From the NCBI GenBank assembly GCA_018402455.1, contig JAGYIG010000009.1:1-64000 (forward strand): a DNA stretch of 64,000 nucleotides, written 5' to 3'. The notes below the pieces were generated by a model. It was not told the DNA's origin. It searched no databases and saw only the letters and a list, made by a program, of their open reading frames with translations. Shown here in pieces: positions 1 through 9,275 of this stretch (position 1 is the first letter of the stretch; each line of letters begins with the position of its first letter). The position numbers were made by a program, and so were the translations under genes. This stretch comes from Opitutaceae bacterium. Lineage in GTDB: Bacteria > Verrucomicrobiota > Verrucomicrobiia > Opitutales > Opitutaceae.

Positions 1-59
1 GACGGATCGACCACGGAACACGCCGTGGATCCGGCCGCGACAAACCTCACCCTCCGCCC

Positions 60-3000
60 GTGAAAAAAGGGGCGTTCCTCTCGGCTCTGACTCTGACCGC
101 CGCGCTGGGCGCGGCGCCTCTGGCGGAGCGCTCCCAGCCGGCGGGTGACACCCTGTTCACCCGGATGCCGGCGGCGCAGACCGGAATCGAGGTGCCCAAT
201 CCCTACGACGATCCCCGCATGTGGGCGGGACTTTACCGTGAACTCACCTTCGGGGCCATGGGCACCGGCGTGGCGGTGGGGGACTTCGACAACGACGGCC
301 GCCCGGATGTGTTTGTCGTCAGCAAAACCAGAACGTCGCGGTTGTTTCGCAACCTCGGGAACTGGCAGTTTGTCGATGTGACTGCGGAGGCGGGACTCGC
401 TCCCGTGGCCGCCGGGAAGGGTTTGCTGGGCGGACTGTTTGGTGGCGCCGAGGACCAGGCCGAGCCGAAACCGTGGGAACAGGGTGCCACGTGGGCCGAT
501 ATCAACAATGACGGCTGGCTCGACCTTTACGTGTGTCGCCACGCCGCGCCCAACCTGCTTTATCTCAATCAAGGAGATGGCACATTCGTGGAGGAGGGGG
601 CCAAGCGCGGGCTGGCCATCGTGGATGGATCGGGGGTGGGGGCGTTTGCCGACTTCGACCGCGACGGTCACCTCGATGTCTACGTCCAGACCAACATGAT
701 GAACTACGCCCAGTATCCGGACGGGCGGCCGGATTACCTGCTGCGCAACCGCGGCGACGGGTATTTTGAGGACGTGACCGCCGCGGCGGGAATCGCGGGC
801 ATGACCTCCGGCCACTCGGTCCTGTGGACCGATTACGATGATGACGGCTGGCCGGATCTTTACGTGGTCAACGATTTCGCCCCGCCAGACCAGTTGTATC
901 GGAATAATGGTGACGGGACCTTCACGAAGGTCACCAACCAAGCCCTGCCCTCGATGCCCTTTTATGGCATGGGCTCGGATGCGGCGGATGTGGATGGCGA
1001 TGGCACCTTTGATCTGTTCGTGGCCGACATGGCGGCGACCTCGCACGAGAAGGACCAACGCAGCATGGCGGGATCACGCGTTCGCGGACAGAAGCACGAC
1101 GAGAACTCACCGGTGCCGCCCAGTTACATGCGCAATCATTTGTTGTTGAACACCGGCACGGGGGAATTCCGGGAAGCGGCGCAGCTGGCCGGTTTGCGGG
1201 CCTCCGACTGGACCTGGTCCGTTCGCTGGGCGGACTTTGATCTGGATGGCTGGGTCGATCTGCATGTGACCAACGGGATGAACCGGGAATACCACGGGGC
1301 CGATCTGTTGGAGCGGATCATGATTTCGGAAAATCCATCAGAGCCGATTCGCATCATGCAGGAGAGCCCGGTGCTGGCGGAGGCCAACCTGGCCTGGCGC
1401 AACCGCGGCAACCTGCGCTTTGATCCCGTCACCGCGGACTGGGGACTGACCGAAGTGGGCGTGAGTTTCGGGGCGGCGACCGGTGACTTCGATGGCGATG
1501 GCGACTTGGATTTGATTTACGCCAACTATGAGGGGAACCCGTCCGTGTTCCGCAACGATGCGACGGCCGGCAACCGCCTCGTGATCGCCCTGCAAGGCGA
1601 GGAATCCAACCGGTTTGGCATTGGGGCGAAAGTGACGATTGAGGTGGGGGGGCGCATCCTCGTGCGCGAACTGCAACCTACCCGGGGGTATCTTTCCAGC
1701 AGTGAGCCCATCCTGCATTTTGGACTCGGTGACCATGCGATCATCGATCGCTTGACCCTCCGGTGGCCGTCCGGTCGGCAACAGGAACTTGCCCAGGTCC
1801 CGGCCAATCAGCGGTTGCTCCTGACCGAAACGGAGGCCACCGCCCCCCTCATCCCCGGGGAATCCGGCTCCGGTGGCTACTGGTCGGATCAGGCTTCACG
1901 TCATGGCCTGGCCTGGCCGGCGGCAGAGTCAGAGGCGCCGGAGGCGAGTGGGCAACCGCTGCTGCCTTGGCGGTTTGATCGTGGCGGTGCCCCAGTGGTG
2001 GCCGGGGACTATACGGGCGATGGTCGGGTGGACCTGATCATCGGCGGAACGACGGCGTCCCCGCCGCGACTGCTGGTGGCCGGGGCAGACGGGGGATTCC
2101 GCCCGGCGGAAGCCCCGGCGCTGGCGCTGGGGCCGGGCGTCCCCATGGGCCCGATGGTGCTGTTGGATGCGGATGGAGACTCCCGACTCGACCTGCTGGT
2201 GACGGGCACCGGCGCGGACGTGGACCGGCCGGCCGAGGCCTACCAACCTCGTTTTTTTGCCAATCAGCGCGGGTTTGTGGATGCCACGGATCGGGTGTTG
2301 CCGAAACTTTCCCTCCGGGTCGGGGCGGCGGCGGCGGCGGACTTCGATCGGGATGGCGATACCGATGTATTTTTGGGGGCGCGGTTGACGCCGGGACACT
2401 ATCCGGAGGCCCCCACCAGCGTGTTGTTGCGCAATGAAGGGGGCCGGTTTGTTGATCACGCCAGCACCTTGGGTTTGGCGGATCTCGGCATGATCACCGC
2501 GGCGATGTGGATTGATGGTGACGGCGATGGCTGGCTCGATTTGGTGGTCGCCAACGACTGGGGCCGGGTGCGCTACCTGTCGAATCAGGCCGGACAGGGC
2601 TTCGTTGATGAAACAACCCGACGGGGCTTTGATTCCGGCGGACGCGGATGGTGGCGGTCACTCGCAGCGGCTGATTTTAATGGCGATGGTCGTCCGGACA
2701 TTGTCGCCGGTAATGTGGGATTGAATACGCCTTACCAAGCCTCGACCGCATCGCCGATCAGCATCTACTGGGGCAACTTCGGGCGCAACCGGCGGGGTAG
2801 CCCCACCCTGATCGAGGCCTACGTTGAAAACGGTCGTCTGGTGCCGCGCCGCGAGCGCAAGGACCTGGCCGCCCAAGTGCGGACGGTGGCCCGATCCTAT
2901 CGCCGCACGATTGATTACGCGGCGGCCACCTTGCCGGAGATTTTGGGGGAAGAGGCGTTGGGCCGGGCTCAGCAGGTCGAGGCGGATCAGTTGGCCAGTG

Positions 3001-3389
3001 GGGTTTTTCTTAGTCAGCCCGATGGCACCTGGCGGTTTGAGCCCTTGCCGCGGATTGCCCAAATCGCCCCCGCGATGAAGGTTCTTGTGGTCTTCTATGA
3101 TGACGACGAGCACCCCGATCTGCTGCTGCTGCAGAACGACCATTCGCCGCTGGAAGGGGTTGGGCGATTTGGTGGGGGGTTGGGTCAGGTATTGCGTGGA
3201 GACGGCACGGGGCATTTCGAGCCCGTGTCGCCGCGAGAAAGTGGCGTGCGCATTCGGGGGGCGGTGGCCGATGCGGTGGCCCTCGACGTGGAGGGTGACG
3301 GCAAACAGGAGGTGTTTCTCACGCGGGTGCGCGATCGATCGATGCTGTGGGATGAATCGGCGGCTGACCCGGCGAAGCCAATGAAGTGA
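60..3389 (+). CDS. Secreted FG-GAP/VCBS repeat protein with UnbV (CRTAC1-type) domain
   Basis: This 1109-residue protein begins at a GTG with a signal peptide (KK followed by a hydrophobic stretch ending near residue 24), so it is probably exported. It carries many FG-GAP/VCBS units with calcium-binding signatures of the form DxDxDGxxD (for example DFDNDGRPD, DYDDDGWPD, DFDGDGDLD), which build a beta-propeller. An ASPIC/UnbV domain (NRFGIGAKV through LRWPSG) lies at about residues 503-590, and a second run of FG-GAP units follows it, so the protein is a double propeller around a central UnbV domain. Such proteins are abundant in Verrucomicrobiota and Planctomycetota; their ligands are mostly unknown. 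The start lies only 59 bases into the window, so a longer product cannot be fully excluded. It converges on a TPR/FG-GAP pair on the other strand, which suggests a shared envelope role. Confidence 0.85.
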   Translation: MKKGAFLSALTLTAALGAAPLAERSQPAGDTLFTRMPAAQTGIEVPNPYDDPRMWAGLYRELTFGAMGTGVAVGDFDNDGRPDVFVVSKTRTSRLFRNLGNWQFVDVTAEAGLAPVAAGKGLLGGLFGGAEDQAEPKPWEQGATWADINNDGWLDLYVCRHAAPNLLYLNQGDGTFVEEGAKRGLAIVDGSGVGAFADFDRDGHLDVYVQTNMMNYAQYPDGRPDYLLRNRGDGYFEDVTAAAGIAGMTSGHSVLWTDYDDDGWPDLYVVNDFAPPDQLYRNNGDGTFTKVTNQALPSMPFYGMGSDAADVDGDGTFDLFVADMAATSHEKDQRSMAGSRVRGQKHDENSPVPPSYMRNHLLLNTGTGEFREAAQLAGLRASDWTWSVRWADFDLDGWVDLHVTNGMNREYHGADLLERIMISENPSEPIRIMQESPVLAEANLAWRNRGNLRFDPVTADWGLTEVGVSFGAATGDFDGDGDLDLIYANYEGNPSVFRNDATAGNRLVIALQGEESNRFGIGAKVTIEVGGRILVRELQPTRGYLSSSEPILHFGLGDHAIIDRLTLRWPSGRQQELAQVPANQRLLLTETEATAPLIPGESGSGGYWSDQASRHGLAWPAAESEAPEASGQPLLPWRFDRGGAPVVAGDYTGDGRVDLIIGGTTASPPRLLVAGADGGFRPAEAPALALGPGVPMGPMVLLDADGDSRLDLLVTGTGADVDRPAEAYQPRFFANQRGFVDATDRVLPKLSLRVGAAAAADFDRDGDTDVFLGARLTPGHYPEAPTSVLLRNEGGRFVDHASTLGLADLGMITAAMWIDGDGDGWLDLVVANDWGRVRYLSNQAGQGFVDETTRRGFDSGGRGWWRSLAAADFNGDGRPDIVAGNVGLNTPYQASTASPISIYWGNFGRNRRGSPTLIEAYVENGRLVPRRERKDLAAQVRTVARSYRRTIDYAAATLPEILGEEALGRAQQVEADQLASGVFLSQPDGTWRFEPLPRIAQIAPAMKVLVVFYDDDEHPDLLLLQNDHSPLEGVGRFGGGLGQVLRGDGTGHFEPVSPRESGVRIRGAVADAVALDVEGDGKQEVFLTRVRDRSMLWDESAADPAKPMK

Positions 3390-3390
3390 G

Positions 3391-3450
3391 CAGCGGAGTG
3401 GGTAGGGGCGCAGTGGAGTGGGTAGGGGCGACGTGGAGCGGGTAGGGGCG
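3391..3450. repeat. Three tandem 20-bp units
   Basis: Three consecutive 20-bp units occupy 3391-3410, 3411-3430 and 3431-3450, each ending in GGTAGGGGCG and differing at only a few positions at their start. They follow directly after the stop codon of the FG-GAP/UnbV gene. The shared GTAGGGGCGG word also begins the repeat element at 23498, so the units may be tandem copies of the edge of that element. Confidence 0.75.
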
Positions 3451-3600
3451 GGTGGCTTGACGCCGCCTGCTGCGGCGGAGCGGGCGGCGGGGCGTGACCG
3501 GCGGTCACGCCGCTGCGGTGGAGGGGCAACGGCGGACGACACGGAGGTCGTCCCTCCCCGGGGAGGGAGGGCGGCCAGCGCCCCATGAAGGACCACGTTG
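3451..3600. repeat. Dense hairpin nest between convergent genes (REP-like, possible terminator)
   Basis: Several inverted repeats are packed here: a perfect 8-bp stem with a 3-nt loop (3492-3499 with 3503-3510), a perfect 7-bp stem (3534-3540 with 3547-3553), and an uninterrupted 18-bp palindrome (3551-3568), preceded by a GC-rich stem near 3462-3477. The segment lies between the convergent ends of two genes (3389 and 3645), which fits bidirectional termination or a REP-type element. There is no clear T-run, so a simple intrinsic terminator is not shown. Confidence 0.6.
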
Positions 3601-3644
3601 TCGCTTCGCTCCAACGCGGCTACGGGTGGGGCGATTGTCGGCGG

Positions 3645-5081
3645 CTACCCGTCCCAGCGTTCGCCGAAGGCTCCGCGATAGACGGCTCGCAGTTGGTTGA
3701 CCAGGGAGGTTTCGATGCGTGGTTGGCGGTCCACCAAGGTCATCCATCGGTCAGCGGCGGCGCGGTCCTTGGTTTCGATCGCGTGGTAGGCGAGAATACC
3801 CAGCCCGGTCGGATTGAGCGGATCCCAGGCCAACGCGTTTTCGACTTCCCGGATTCCCTCAGGGGTGCGATCAGCACTCAAGAGGGTGGTGCCCAATTCC
3901 AAATAAGGGTCGGGCTCGTTGGGCCGGAGTTTGATCGCTTTGCGGAAGGCCATGATGGCTGCCCCGGTTTGGCCGGTGTCGCGAAGTCGGCGGGCCTTCA
4001 TCCGGTGGAGTCCGGGGCTGTCGGGACAGTTTTCGAGTCCGGCTTGCAGGGTGCGTTCACTGGCGGTGGCGTTGCCGGTCAGCGCCTGCAACGCGGAAAG
4101 CTGGGCCCAGCCATCGGCGAACTGGGGGTCGAGCTCGGTGCAGCGTTGGTAGTGGGTCATGGCGCCGGGCAGGTCGCCTTGTTCGCGAAGAAATCCCGCC
4201 AGTTGGAAATGGGCGGAAACGTCGTTCGGCGCCACGACGATCGCTCGCTCGAGCCAGCGTCGGGCCGTTTCGTTGTCGTTGTGCCGGGCTTTGGCTCCGG
4301 CTTCGAGGGAGAGACGGAACGAGTCGTAGCAGTCCGCCATCAGGGCATCCAACCACGGATCGGTGGGGTCGCGGTAGGCGCCGGAGGCGAAGGACCGGCC
4401 GCGAATCGCCTCGGCCTCGCGGTCTTCGCCCAAGCGCTCGTAGAGCGAAACAATCAGGTCGTAGCCGAGGGTGTAATTGGTCAGCGCGACGACCCGCTCC
4501 AGCCGTTGGCGGGCATCGCGCCAGGCCTCCTTTTCCAAATCAATCCGGGCCAGTCCGAGCAAGGCCCAGGCGTTGTCCCTTTCCTGTTCGAGCACGTGCC
4601 GATACGCGGCTGCCGCGGCGTCAATTTGGTTGTCCTTGAGCATGAGGTCGGCGCGCCGCAGTTGGGCCGGCAGGTAGTCCGGGGCCAGAGCGATGGCGCG
4701 GTCCCAGCGTTCAATCGCCGGGGTGGCCTGACCGAAGCCGGCGAGGATGGTGGCGTGGAGGTGAGGCCAGCGGGGTTCGGCCGGCTCCAGCTCCGCCAGG
4801 CCGACGTAGGTCGCCGCCGCGGCATCCAGGTAGCCGTTGGCGTGATAAAGGCGGCTGAGCTCGATCATACCAGTGCGCGCGGCGAATCGGGTGAGGGCGT
4901 TGGCGTCGGCGGCTTGAATGCGCTCCACCAACTCGGGGTGATCGGCGGAGAGATCGGGCACGGGTGGCAGGTGGGCGGCCACCACGGCATATTGGTTGGA
5001 TTTGGCGCCATACCACCAGCCCCCGCCGCCCAGCAAGAGAACGGCCCCCATGGCGAGGGTGAGTTTGATCGTGGGTTTCAT
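3645..5081 (-). CDS. Membrane-anchored TPR-repeat protein
   Basis: This 478-residue protein starts MKPTIKLTLAMG with one N-terminal hydrophobic segment (about residues 5-20), then is almost entirely tetratricopeptide repeats, with typical spacing of small and aromatic residues (for example AHFQLAGFLREQGDLPGAMTHY and DPYLELGTTLL). It is probably anchored in the inner membrane or exported, with a protein-binding superhelix. The start was chosen because its ATG overlaps the TGA of the upstream FG-GAP lipoprotein gene (ATGA at 5078-5081), implying translational coupling; the longer open frame upstream has no plausible leader. TPR plus FG-GAP/UnbV combinations recur in this phylum, but the process they serve is not known. 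No enzymatic motif was seen. Confidence 0.8.
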   Translation of the reverse strand: MKPTIKLTLAMGAVLLLGGGGWWYGAKSNQYAVVAAHLPPVPDLSADHPELVERIQAADANALTRFAARTGMIELSRLYHANGYLDAAAATYVGLAELEPAEPRWPHLHATILAGFGQATPAIERWDRAIALAPDYLPAQLRRADLMLKDNQIDAAAAAYRHVLEQERDNAWALLGLARIDLEKEAWRDARQRLERVVALTNYTLGYDLIVSLYERLGEDREAEAIRGRSFASGAYRDPTDPWLDALMADCYDSFRLSLEAGAKARHNDNETARRWLERAIVVAPNDVSAHFQLAGFLREQGDLPGAMTHYQRCTELDPQFADGWAQLSALQALTGNATASERTLQAGLENCPDSPGLHRMKARRLRDTGQTGAAIMAFRKAIKLRPNEPDPYLELGTTLLSADRTPEGIREVENALAWDPLNPTGLGILAYHAIETKDRAAADRWMTLVDRQPRIETSLVNQLRAVYRGAFGERWDG

Positions 5082-6382
5082 CGGTGCCAGAGCATGATGC
5101 GACTCATCGAGTCGAAGGGGGGGTAAATGTAGAAGCCGCCGGTCACGAGTGACGGCTTTCCGCTGGCATCGAAGGTGCCGGCTCCGAGGGTGATCAAATC
5201 CTTGGGCGCTTTGGCGAGAACGTGGGGCGTGAAGTTCATTTTGCCGTCGTTGCGCCACCACATCAGCGACACCACCTCACGATTTTGGTTGTTCCAATCG
5301 GCGTAGGCCGCGGACGACACCACGTCGATGGCCCCATCCCGATCGAGGTCCACGGCGATGGGCGCGTAGGCACCGGGCAGGTGCCCAATGCGGTGGTATT
5401 TGAACCCGGTGCCGGTGTTTTCGAACCATTGCAGGCCATGCCACGGTCGCGGTCCGGGGGTGGCGGCCGGACCAAAGCCGTCGCCGTTGGAATAGATCAA
5501 GTCCGGTCGACCATCCCGATTCAGATCCGCCAGACTCATGCCACTGCTGCCGTAGTCCTCGTTGGTGGAGCCCCAGATCCGCTCGGTTCTGAAATGGCCC
5601 CCGCCCGTTCCATAAAAGATGTAGATCTCTTCCCACTGTTGGGATACCAGCGCGGCAATGTCCGGAATGCGGTCCCCGTTGAAATCGGCGACCTCCACAT
5701 TGATGGCCCCAGAGAGCTCCAGTAGCACATGGCGTTCGAAGTCCCAGGGACCGGGGCCGACGTGCTCGAGCCACGAAACCTCCCCTTGGTCGTAGCCGAA
5801 TTGGGCGGCCGCCAGGTCGAGTCGACCGTTGCCGTTCAGATCGGCGGGGCGGAGGTCGACGATGCGGGAGGTTTGATCGAGGATTTGGTGGGTCGTAAAA
5901 TTTTGGTTGCCGTCATTTTCCAAGATGAATGCGACCCCGATCCGATCGTTGTGGGGGAAAATAATGGTCATGCTGGAAACGATCAGGTCGATGTCACCGT
6001 CTCCATCCATGTCCGCTCCCTCGACGTGGACGGGGCCACTCAGGTCCCCGGCCAGCAACGCCTCGGGGGCGAACTGGCCCGGCGCGGTCTGCCGAATCCA
6101 CCGAACCTCGTTGTCCTGTGCTTCACAAAAAACGATGTCGTCCAGCCCGTCCTGGTCCAGGTCGATCACTTTGACGTGGGCGATCCAGGGAGGCAACTCG
6201 CCGAACGTTCCCAGTTCGGTGCCGGTCAGTAGGCCGGTCGCATCCTGTGGTCCGGAATGCTTGGCCGGGCCCGTCGCCTTGAGGCGGGCCGGGGGAGGCT
6301 TGTTGCATCCCGTCAATCCGAGCAACCCGGCCGCCAAGGCGCACCCGAGGGCGAGACGGAGGTGGGTGGGGCGGCAGAGCAT
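5078..6382 (-). CDS. FG-GAP/VCBS repeat lipoprotein
   Basis: This 434-residue protein starts MLCRPTHLRLAL, followed by a hydrophobic stretch and the lipobox-like sequence LTGC near residue 25, so it is probably lipidated and held in the envelope. The rest is FG-GAP/VCBS repeats with calcium-binding loops such as DLDQDGLDD, DMDGDGDID and DLNRDGRPD, predicting a single seven-bladed propeller. It is the first gene of a two-gene unit with the TPR protein, sharing an ATGA overlap. The upstream extension to 6478 was rejected because the lipoprotein signal begins at the internal ATG. The ligand is not predictable; an integrin-like binding role is only inference. Confidence 0.8.
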   Translation of the reverse strand: MLCRPTHLRLALGCALAAGLLGLTGCNKPPPARLKATGPAKHSGPQDATGLLTGTELGTFGELPPWIAHVKVIDLDQDGLDDIVFCEAQDNEVRWIRQTAPGQFAPEALLAGDLSGPVHVEGADMDGDGDIDLIVSSMTIIFPHNDRIGVAFILENDGNQNFTTHQILDQTSRIVDLRPADLNGNGRLDLAAAQFGYDQGEVSWLEHVGPGPWDFERHVLLELSGAINVEVADFNGDRIPDIAALVSQQWEEIYIFYGTGGGHFRTERIWGSTNEDYGSSGMSLADLNRDGRPDLIYSNGDGFGPAATPGPRPWHGLQWFENTGTGFKYHRIGHLPGAYAPIAVDLDRDGAIDVVSSAAYADWNNQNREVVSLMWWRNDGKMNFTPHVLAKAPKDLITLGAGTFDASGKPSLVTGGFYIYPPFDSMSRIMLWHR

Positions 6383-6715
6383 GAGCGCAAAGGAGGACAA
6401 GGAGGGAGGGGGAGGGGCAAACCGAGACGGTAAGTCTTCGATTCCAGACCGGTGGGTGCAACTCTGCGATTCAGCCATTAGCCGATCAACGCGGGGGGAT
6501 TATCAACGTTCACAGTGAGACAACAGTCTTGGGGTGGGTGGGCTGGTCGGGCGGCATGGGGTGGGCAATTACCGGCGGGTTGGTATAAGCCAACCCCTGT
6601 CTAAGTGTCGGACTCGCTTCTGAGGAGCGCACTTTCCCCAAAAGCGTCTTGCGCGAGCGGAGAGGGTTCGGGATGCTGGCGCCAATTTTCGCCGCCACTT
6701 CGCCCGTTTTTTCCT
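6383..6715. promoter_or_regulatory. Divergent intergenic region before the nuo operon
   Basis: This 333-bp gap separates the reverse-strand lipoprotein gene from nuoB and must hold promoters for both. The one clear structure is a perfect 7-bp inverted repeat (6577-6583 with 6590-6596) whose loop is TATAAG, so a possible -10 element for nuo lies inside a hairpin; no convincing -35 was found. The gap is too short for a usual nuoA gene, and no NuoA-like reading frame was found. Confidence 0.35.
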
Positions 6716-7222
6716 ATGGTATCACCTAACTCAGCCATCGCTTTCGACAACAAGATCGAGGGGGACATCGTGATTTCGCGACTCGACGCGGTGATCAACT
6801 GGGTGCGCACCAATTCAATGTGGCCCATGCCCATGGGCTTGGCCTGTTGCGCCATCGAGTTGATGGGCACCGCTTCGGCCCGCTTCGACATTGCCCGCTT
6901 TGGCGCGGAGGTCATGCGGTTTTCCCCGCGGCAGTCCGACTGCATGATCGTGGCGGGAACGGTGACCTACAAGATGGCCCCCCACCTGCGCCGCATCTAC
7001 GATCAGATGGCTGAGCCCAAGTGGGTGATCGCCATGGGCGCCTGTGCCTCCTCGGGGGGGATGTATCGCAGCTACGCGACGTTGCAGGGGGTCGATCGCA
7101 TTGTGCCGGTGGACGTTTATGTGAGTGGTTGTCCCCCGCGACCCGAGGCCCTGTTGGACGCGCTGATCAAGCTCCAGGACAAGGTCAAACGCACGCCGTC
7201 CCTTAAAAATTTGACCGCCTGA
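6716..7222 (+). CDS. nuoB: NADH-quinone oxidoreductase subunit B
   Basis: NuoB is the peripheral-arm subunit that carries the last iron-sulfur cluster (N2) and passes electrons to quinone. The four expected cysteines are visible: the adjacent pair C44-C45 in [10 protein letters not shown]110 in GACASSGG and C139 in VSGCPPRPE. The ATG at 6716 was preferred over the in-frame GTG at 6605 because the product (168 residues) then has usual length and lacks an unrelated N-terminus. It is the first recognisable gene of the complex I operon; nuoA, which normally precedes it, is not present in the 333-bp gap upstream. Confidence 0.96.
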   Translation: MVSPNSAIAFDNKIEGDIVISRLDAVINWVRTNSMWPMPMGLACCAIELMGTASARFDIARFGAEVMRFSPRQSDCMIVAGTVTYKMAPHLRRIYDQMAEPKWVIAMGACASSGGMYRSYATLQGVDRIVPVDVYVSGCPPRPEALLDALIKLQDKVKRTPSLKNLTA

Positions 7223-7253
7223 TCCGGTCTCCCTGCGCTCCAACTTTCCTACC

Positions 7254-7886
7254 ATGCCCGAGACCGTCGCCGACGACACCACCACCGCCCTCCAAGCCGC
7301 CTTTCCGTCCGTGACGCTGCGTGAGTCCCTTGACCTCCCGGCCGTCACCGTGCCGGTGGACGAAGTGATCGCCGTGTTGCAGTGGCTGCAGGAGGAGCGG
7401 GGTTATGACTTTTTGGTCGATATCACCGCCGTCGATTGGGCCGAGAATACCAGCCCCCGTTTCACCCTCGTCTGGCACCTTTATTCGACCACCCGGCACA
7501 CCTACATCCGGGTCGCGGCGGACTGCGCCGATGATGCGGCCCCGGTCGCCCCAACCGCCACCGGGCTTTGGCCGGCCGCGGACTGGCATGAGCGCGAGAC
7601 CTTTGACCTCATGGGCATCAAGTTTGAGGGCCATCCGGACCTGCGCCGCATCCTGATGTGGGAAGGCTACCCGCACCACCCCCTGCGCAAGGAGTTTCCG
7701 CTGGCGGGGATCGAGACCGAGCTGCCGGATATCGAAGTGGCCGAGGAAACCGCCGCCAAAGTGATCGCCGCGCCCATGATGGGGGGGCCGTTTGTGGCCT
7801 CTAGTAAAGGCGAGATGAACCTGACCGACGCAGAACCCCGGGCGAAGGACGAGAGTTGGAATGAAAAACTGCCCAAACCCGAGTAA
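7254..7886 (+). CDS. nuoC: NADH-quinone oxidoreductase subunit C
   Basis: This 210-residue protein is the 30-kDa subunit of the hydrophilic arm. It contains the family signature DWHERETFDLMGIKFEGHP and the following LRRILMWEGYPHHPLRKEFPL segment. It lies 31 bp after nuoB and 23 bp before nuoD and is a separate gene, unlike the fused nuoCD of enterobacteria. The C-terminal tail of about 45 residues after the core is Glu/Ala-rich and of no evident function. Confidence 0.95.
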   Translation: MPETVADDTTTALQAAFPSVTLRESLDLPAVTVPVDEVIAVLQWLQEERGYDFLVDITAVDWAENTSPRFTLVWHLYSTTRHTYIRVAADCADDAAPVAPTATGLWPAADWHERETFDLMGIKFEGHPDLRRILMWEGYPHHPLRKEFPLAGIETELPDIEVAEETAAKVIAAPMMGGPFVASSKGEMNLTDAEPRAKDESWNEKLPKPE

Positions 7887-7909
7887 GCCCGAACCGATTT
7901 TTAGCACCG

Positions 7910-9145
7910 ATGGCCACCGAATTTAACGTCCCTGACACCGCCGCGAAAACCGCGAAAGCCGCCAGTCAGGAATTTGAGACCGAGAAGATGTCCCTCGCCA
8001 TGGGGCCGTCCCACCCGTCGACCCACGGCGTGTTGCGGCTCCAGCTCGAACTCGATGGTGAGACGGTGACCCATTGTGATCCGGTTTTGGGCTACCTGCA
8101 CCGGGGCGATGAAAAGATCGCCGAGAATATGACCTACAACCAATTCGTGCCCTACACGGATCGGTTGGACTACCTCGCCCCGCTGGCCAACAACGCGGCC
8201 TACGCCGCGGCGGTTGAGAAGCTCGCGAATTTGGAGGTGCCCGCGCGGGTGCAAGCCATCCGCGTCATCACGTCGGAGATGGCCCGCGTTTCGAGCCACC
8301 TCATGGGGCTCGGCGCTTACGGTATCGATGTGGGGGCGTGGTCCGTCTTCCTCTACAGCTTCACCGAACGGGAGAAGCTCTACACCCTCTTCGAGGAGCT
8401 GACGGGAGCCCGTTTCACCACCAGCTACAGCCGGATTGGCGGGGTGGCCCGTGACGTGCCCGAGGGCTGGACGGACCGCGTGTTGGCGTTCTGCGATCAA
8501 TTCCCTCCGATCCTGGACGAGATTCTCAAACTCCTGACCCGCAACAAGATTTTCATGGACCGCACGGTCGATGTCGGCGTCATCACGGCCAAGGATGCGG
8601 TGGCCTATGGCCTTTCCGGCCCCAATCTGCGGGGTTCCGGGGTGAAGAGTGATCTGCGCAAGGACCGACCCTATTGGGGCTACGATCAATACGAATTTGA
8701 GGTGCCGGTGGGCTCCAAGGGCGACTGTTACGACCGCTATCTCTGCCGCGGCGAGGAAATGAAGCAGTCGATTCGGATCATTCGACAGGCCATCGCCAAA
8801 TTCCCCGCGGGAGACTACTACGCCAAGGACGCCGTGCGCATCTTCGCCCCGAAAAAGGACAAGGTGCTCACCTCCATGGAAGAGCTCATCAACAACTTCA
8901 TGATTGTGACCGAAGGCCCGCAGATGCCGGCCGGTGAGGTCTATTTCGAGGCGGAGAATCCCAAGGGCACCCTTGGGTTCTTCATCGTCAGCAAGGGCGG
9001 GGGAGTGCCGTGGCGGTTGAAGATCCGCGGACCGTCCTTCTGCAACCTCTCCATTTTGCCCAAAGTGTGTCAGGACGAACTCGTGTCCGACGTCGTTTCC
9101 ATTCTCGGATCACTCGATTTCGTGATGGGTGAATGCGACCGCTGA
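7910..9145 (+). CDS. nuoD: NADH-quinone oxidoreductase subunit D
   Basis: This 411-residue subunit forms, with NuoB, the quinone-binding pocket of complex I and derives from the large subunit of NiFe hydrogenases. Family hallmarks include MGPSHPSTHGVLRL near residue 27, GYLHRGDEKI, the YTDRLDYLAPL segment and the C-terminal SLDFVMGECDR. Length and motif order are normal. A 130-bp gap with period-7 repeats separates it from nuoE. Confidence 0.96.
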   Translation: MATEFNVPDTAAKTAKAASQEFETEKMSLAMGPSHPSTHGVLRLQLELDGETVTHCDPVLGYLHRGDEKIAENMTYNQFVPYTDRLDYLAPLANNAAYAAAVEKLANLEVPARVQAIRVITSEMARVSSHLMGLGAYGIDVGAWSVFLYSFTEREKLYTLFEELTGARFTTSYSRIGGVARDVPEGWTDRVLAFCDQFPPILDEILKLLTRNKIFMDRTVDVGVITAKDAVAYGLSGPNLRGSGVKSDLRKDRPYWGYDQYEFEVPVGSKGDCYDRYLCRGEEMKQSIRIIRQAIAKFPAGDYYAKDAVRIFAPKKDKVLTSMEELINNFMIVTEGPQMPAGEVYFEAENPKGTLGFFIVSKGGGVPWRLKIRGPSFCNLSILPKVCQDELVSDVVSILGSLDFVMGECDR

Positions 9146-9275
9146 TTTTTGAAATAGAAAGTATCGAGTATCGCGTAGTGAGCATGATCCAACCCATTTC
9201 CCATCTTCTGAATTCCGGTCGTAGCCGCGCCTACGGGCTACCCGCTACTTGCCACCCGCTACCTTCCTGTCTGCG
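9146..9275. repeat. Period-7 inverted heptamer element between nuoD and nuoE
   Basis: Left arm, around 9159-9182, reads as heptamers GTATCGA, GTATCGC, GTAGTGA. Right arm, around 9236-9264, reads CTACCCG, CTACTTG, CCACCCG, CTACCTT. The arms are imperfect reverse complements of each other, placed just after the nuoD stop and just before the nuoE start. Three more gaps in this operon show the same design with the same or other words. Confidence 0.65.

Noticed and set aside
3391-3450. CRISPR array
   Set aside because: The three 20-bp units are directly abutting without spacers and no cas genes are present.
3585-5126. Long forward open frame opposite the TPR gene
   Set aside because: It is an antisense shadow of a gene with clear TPR repeats; its Gly/Val-rich product has no family features.
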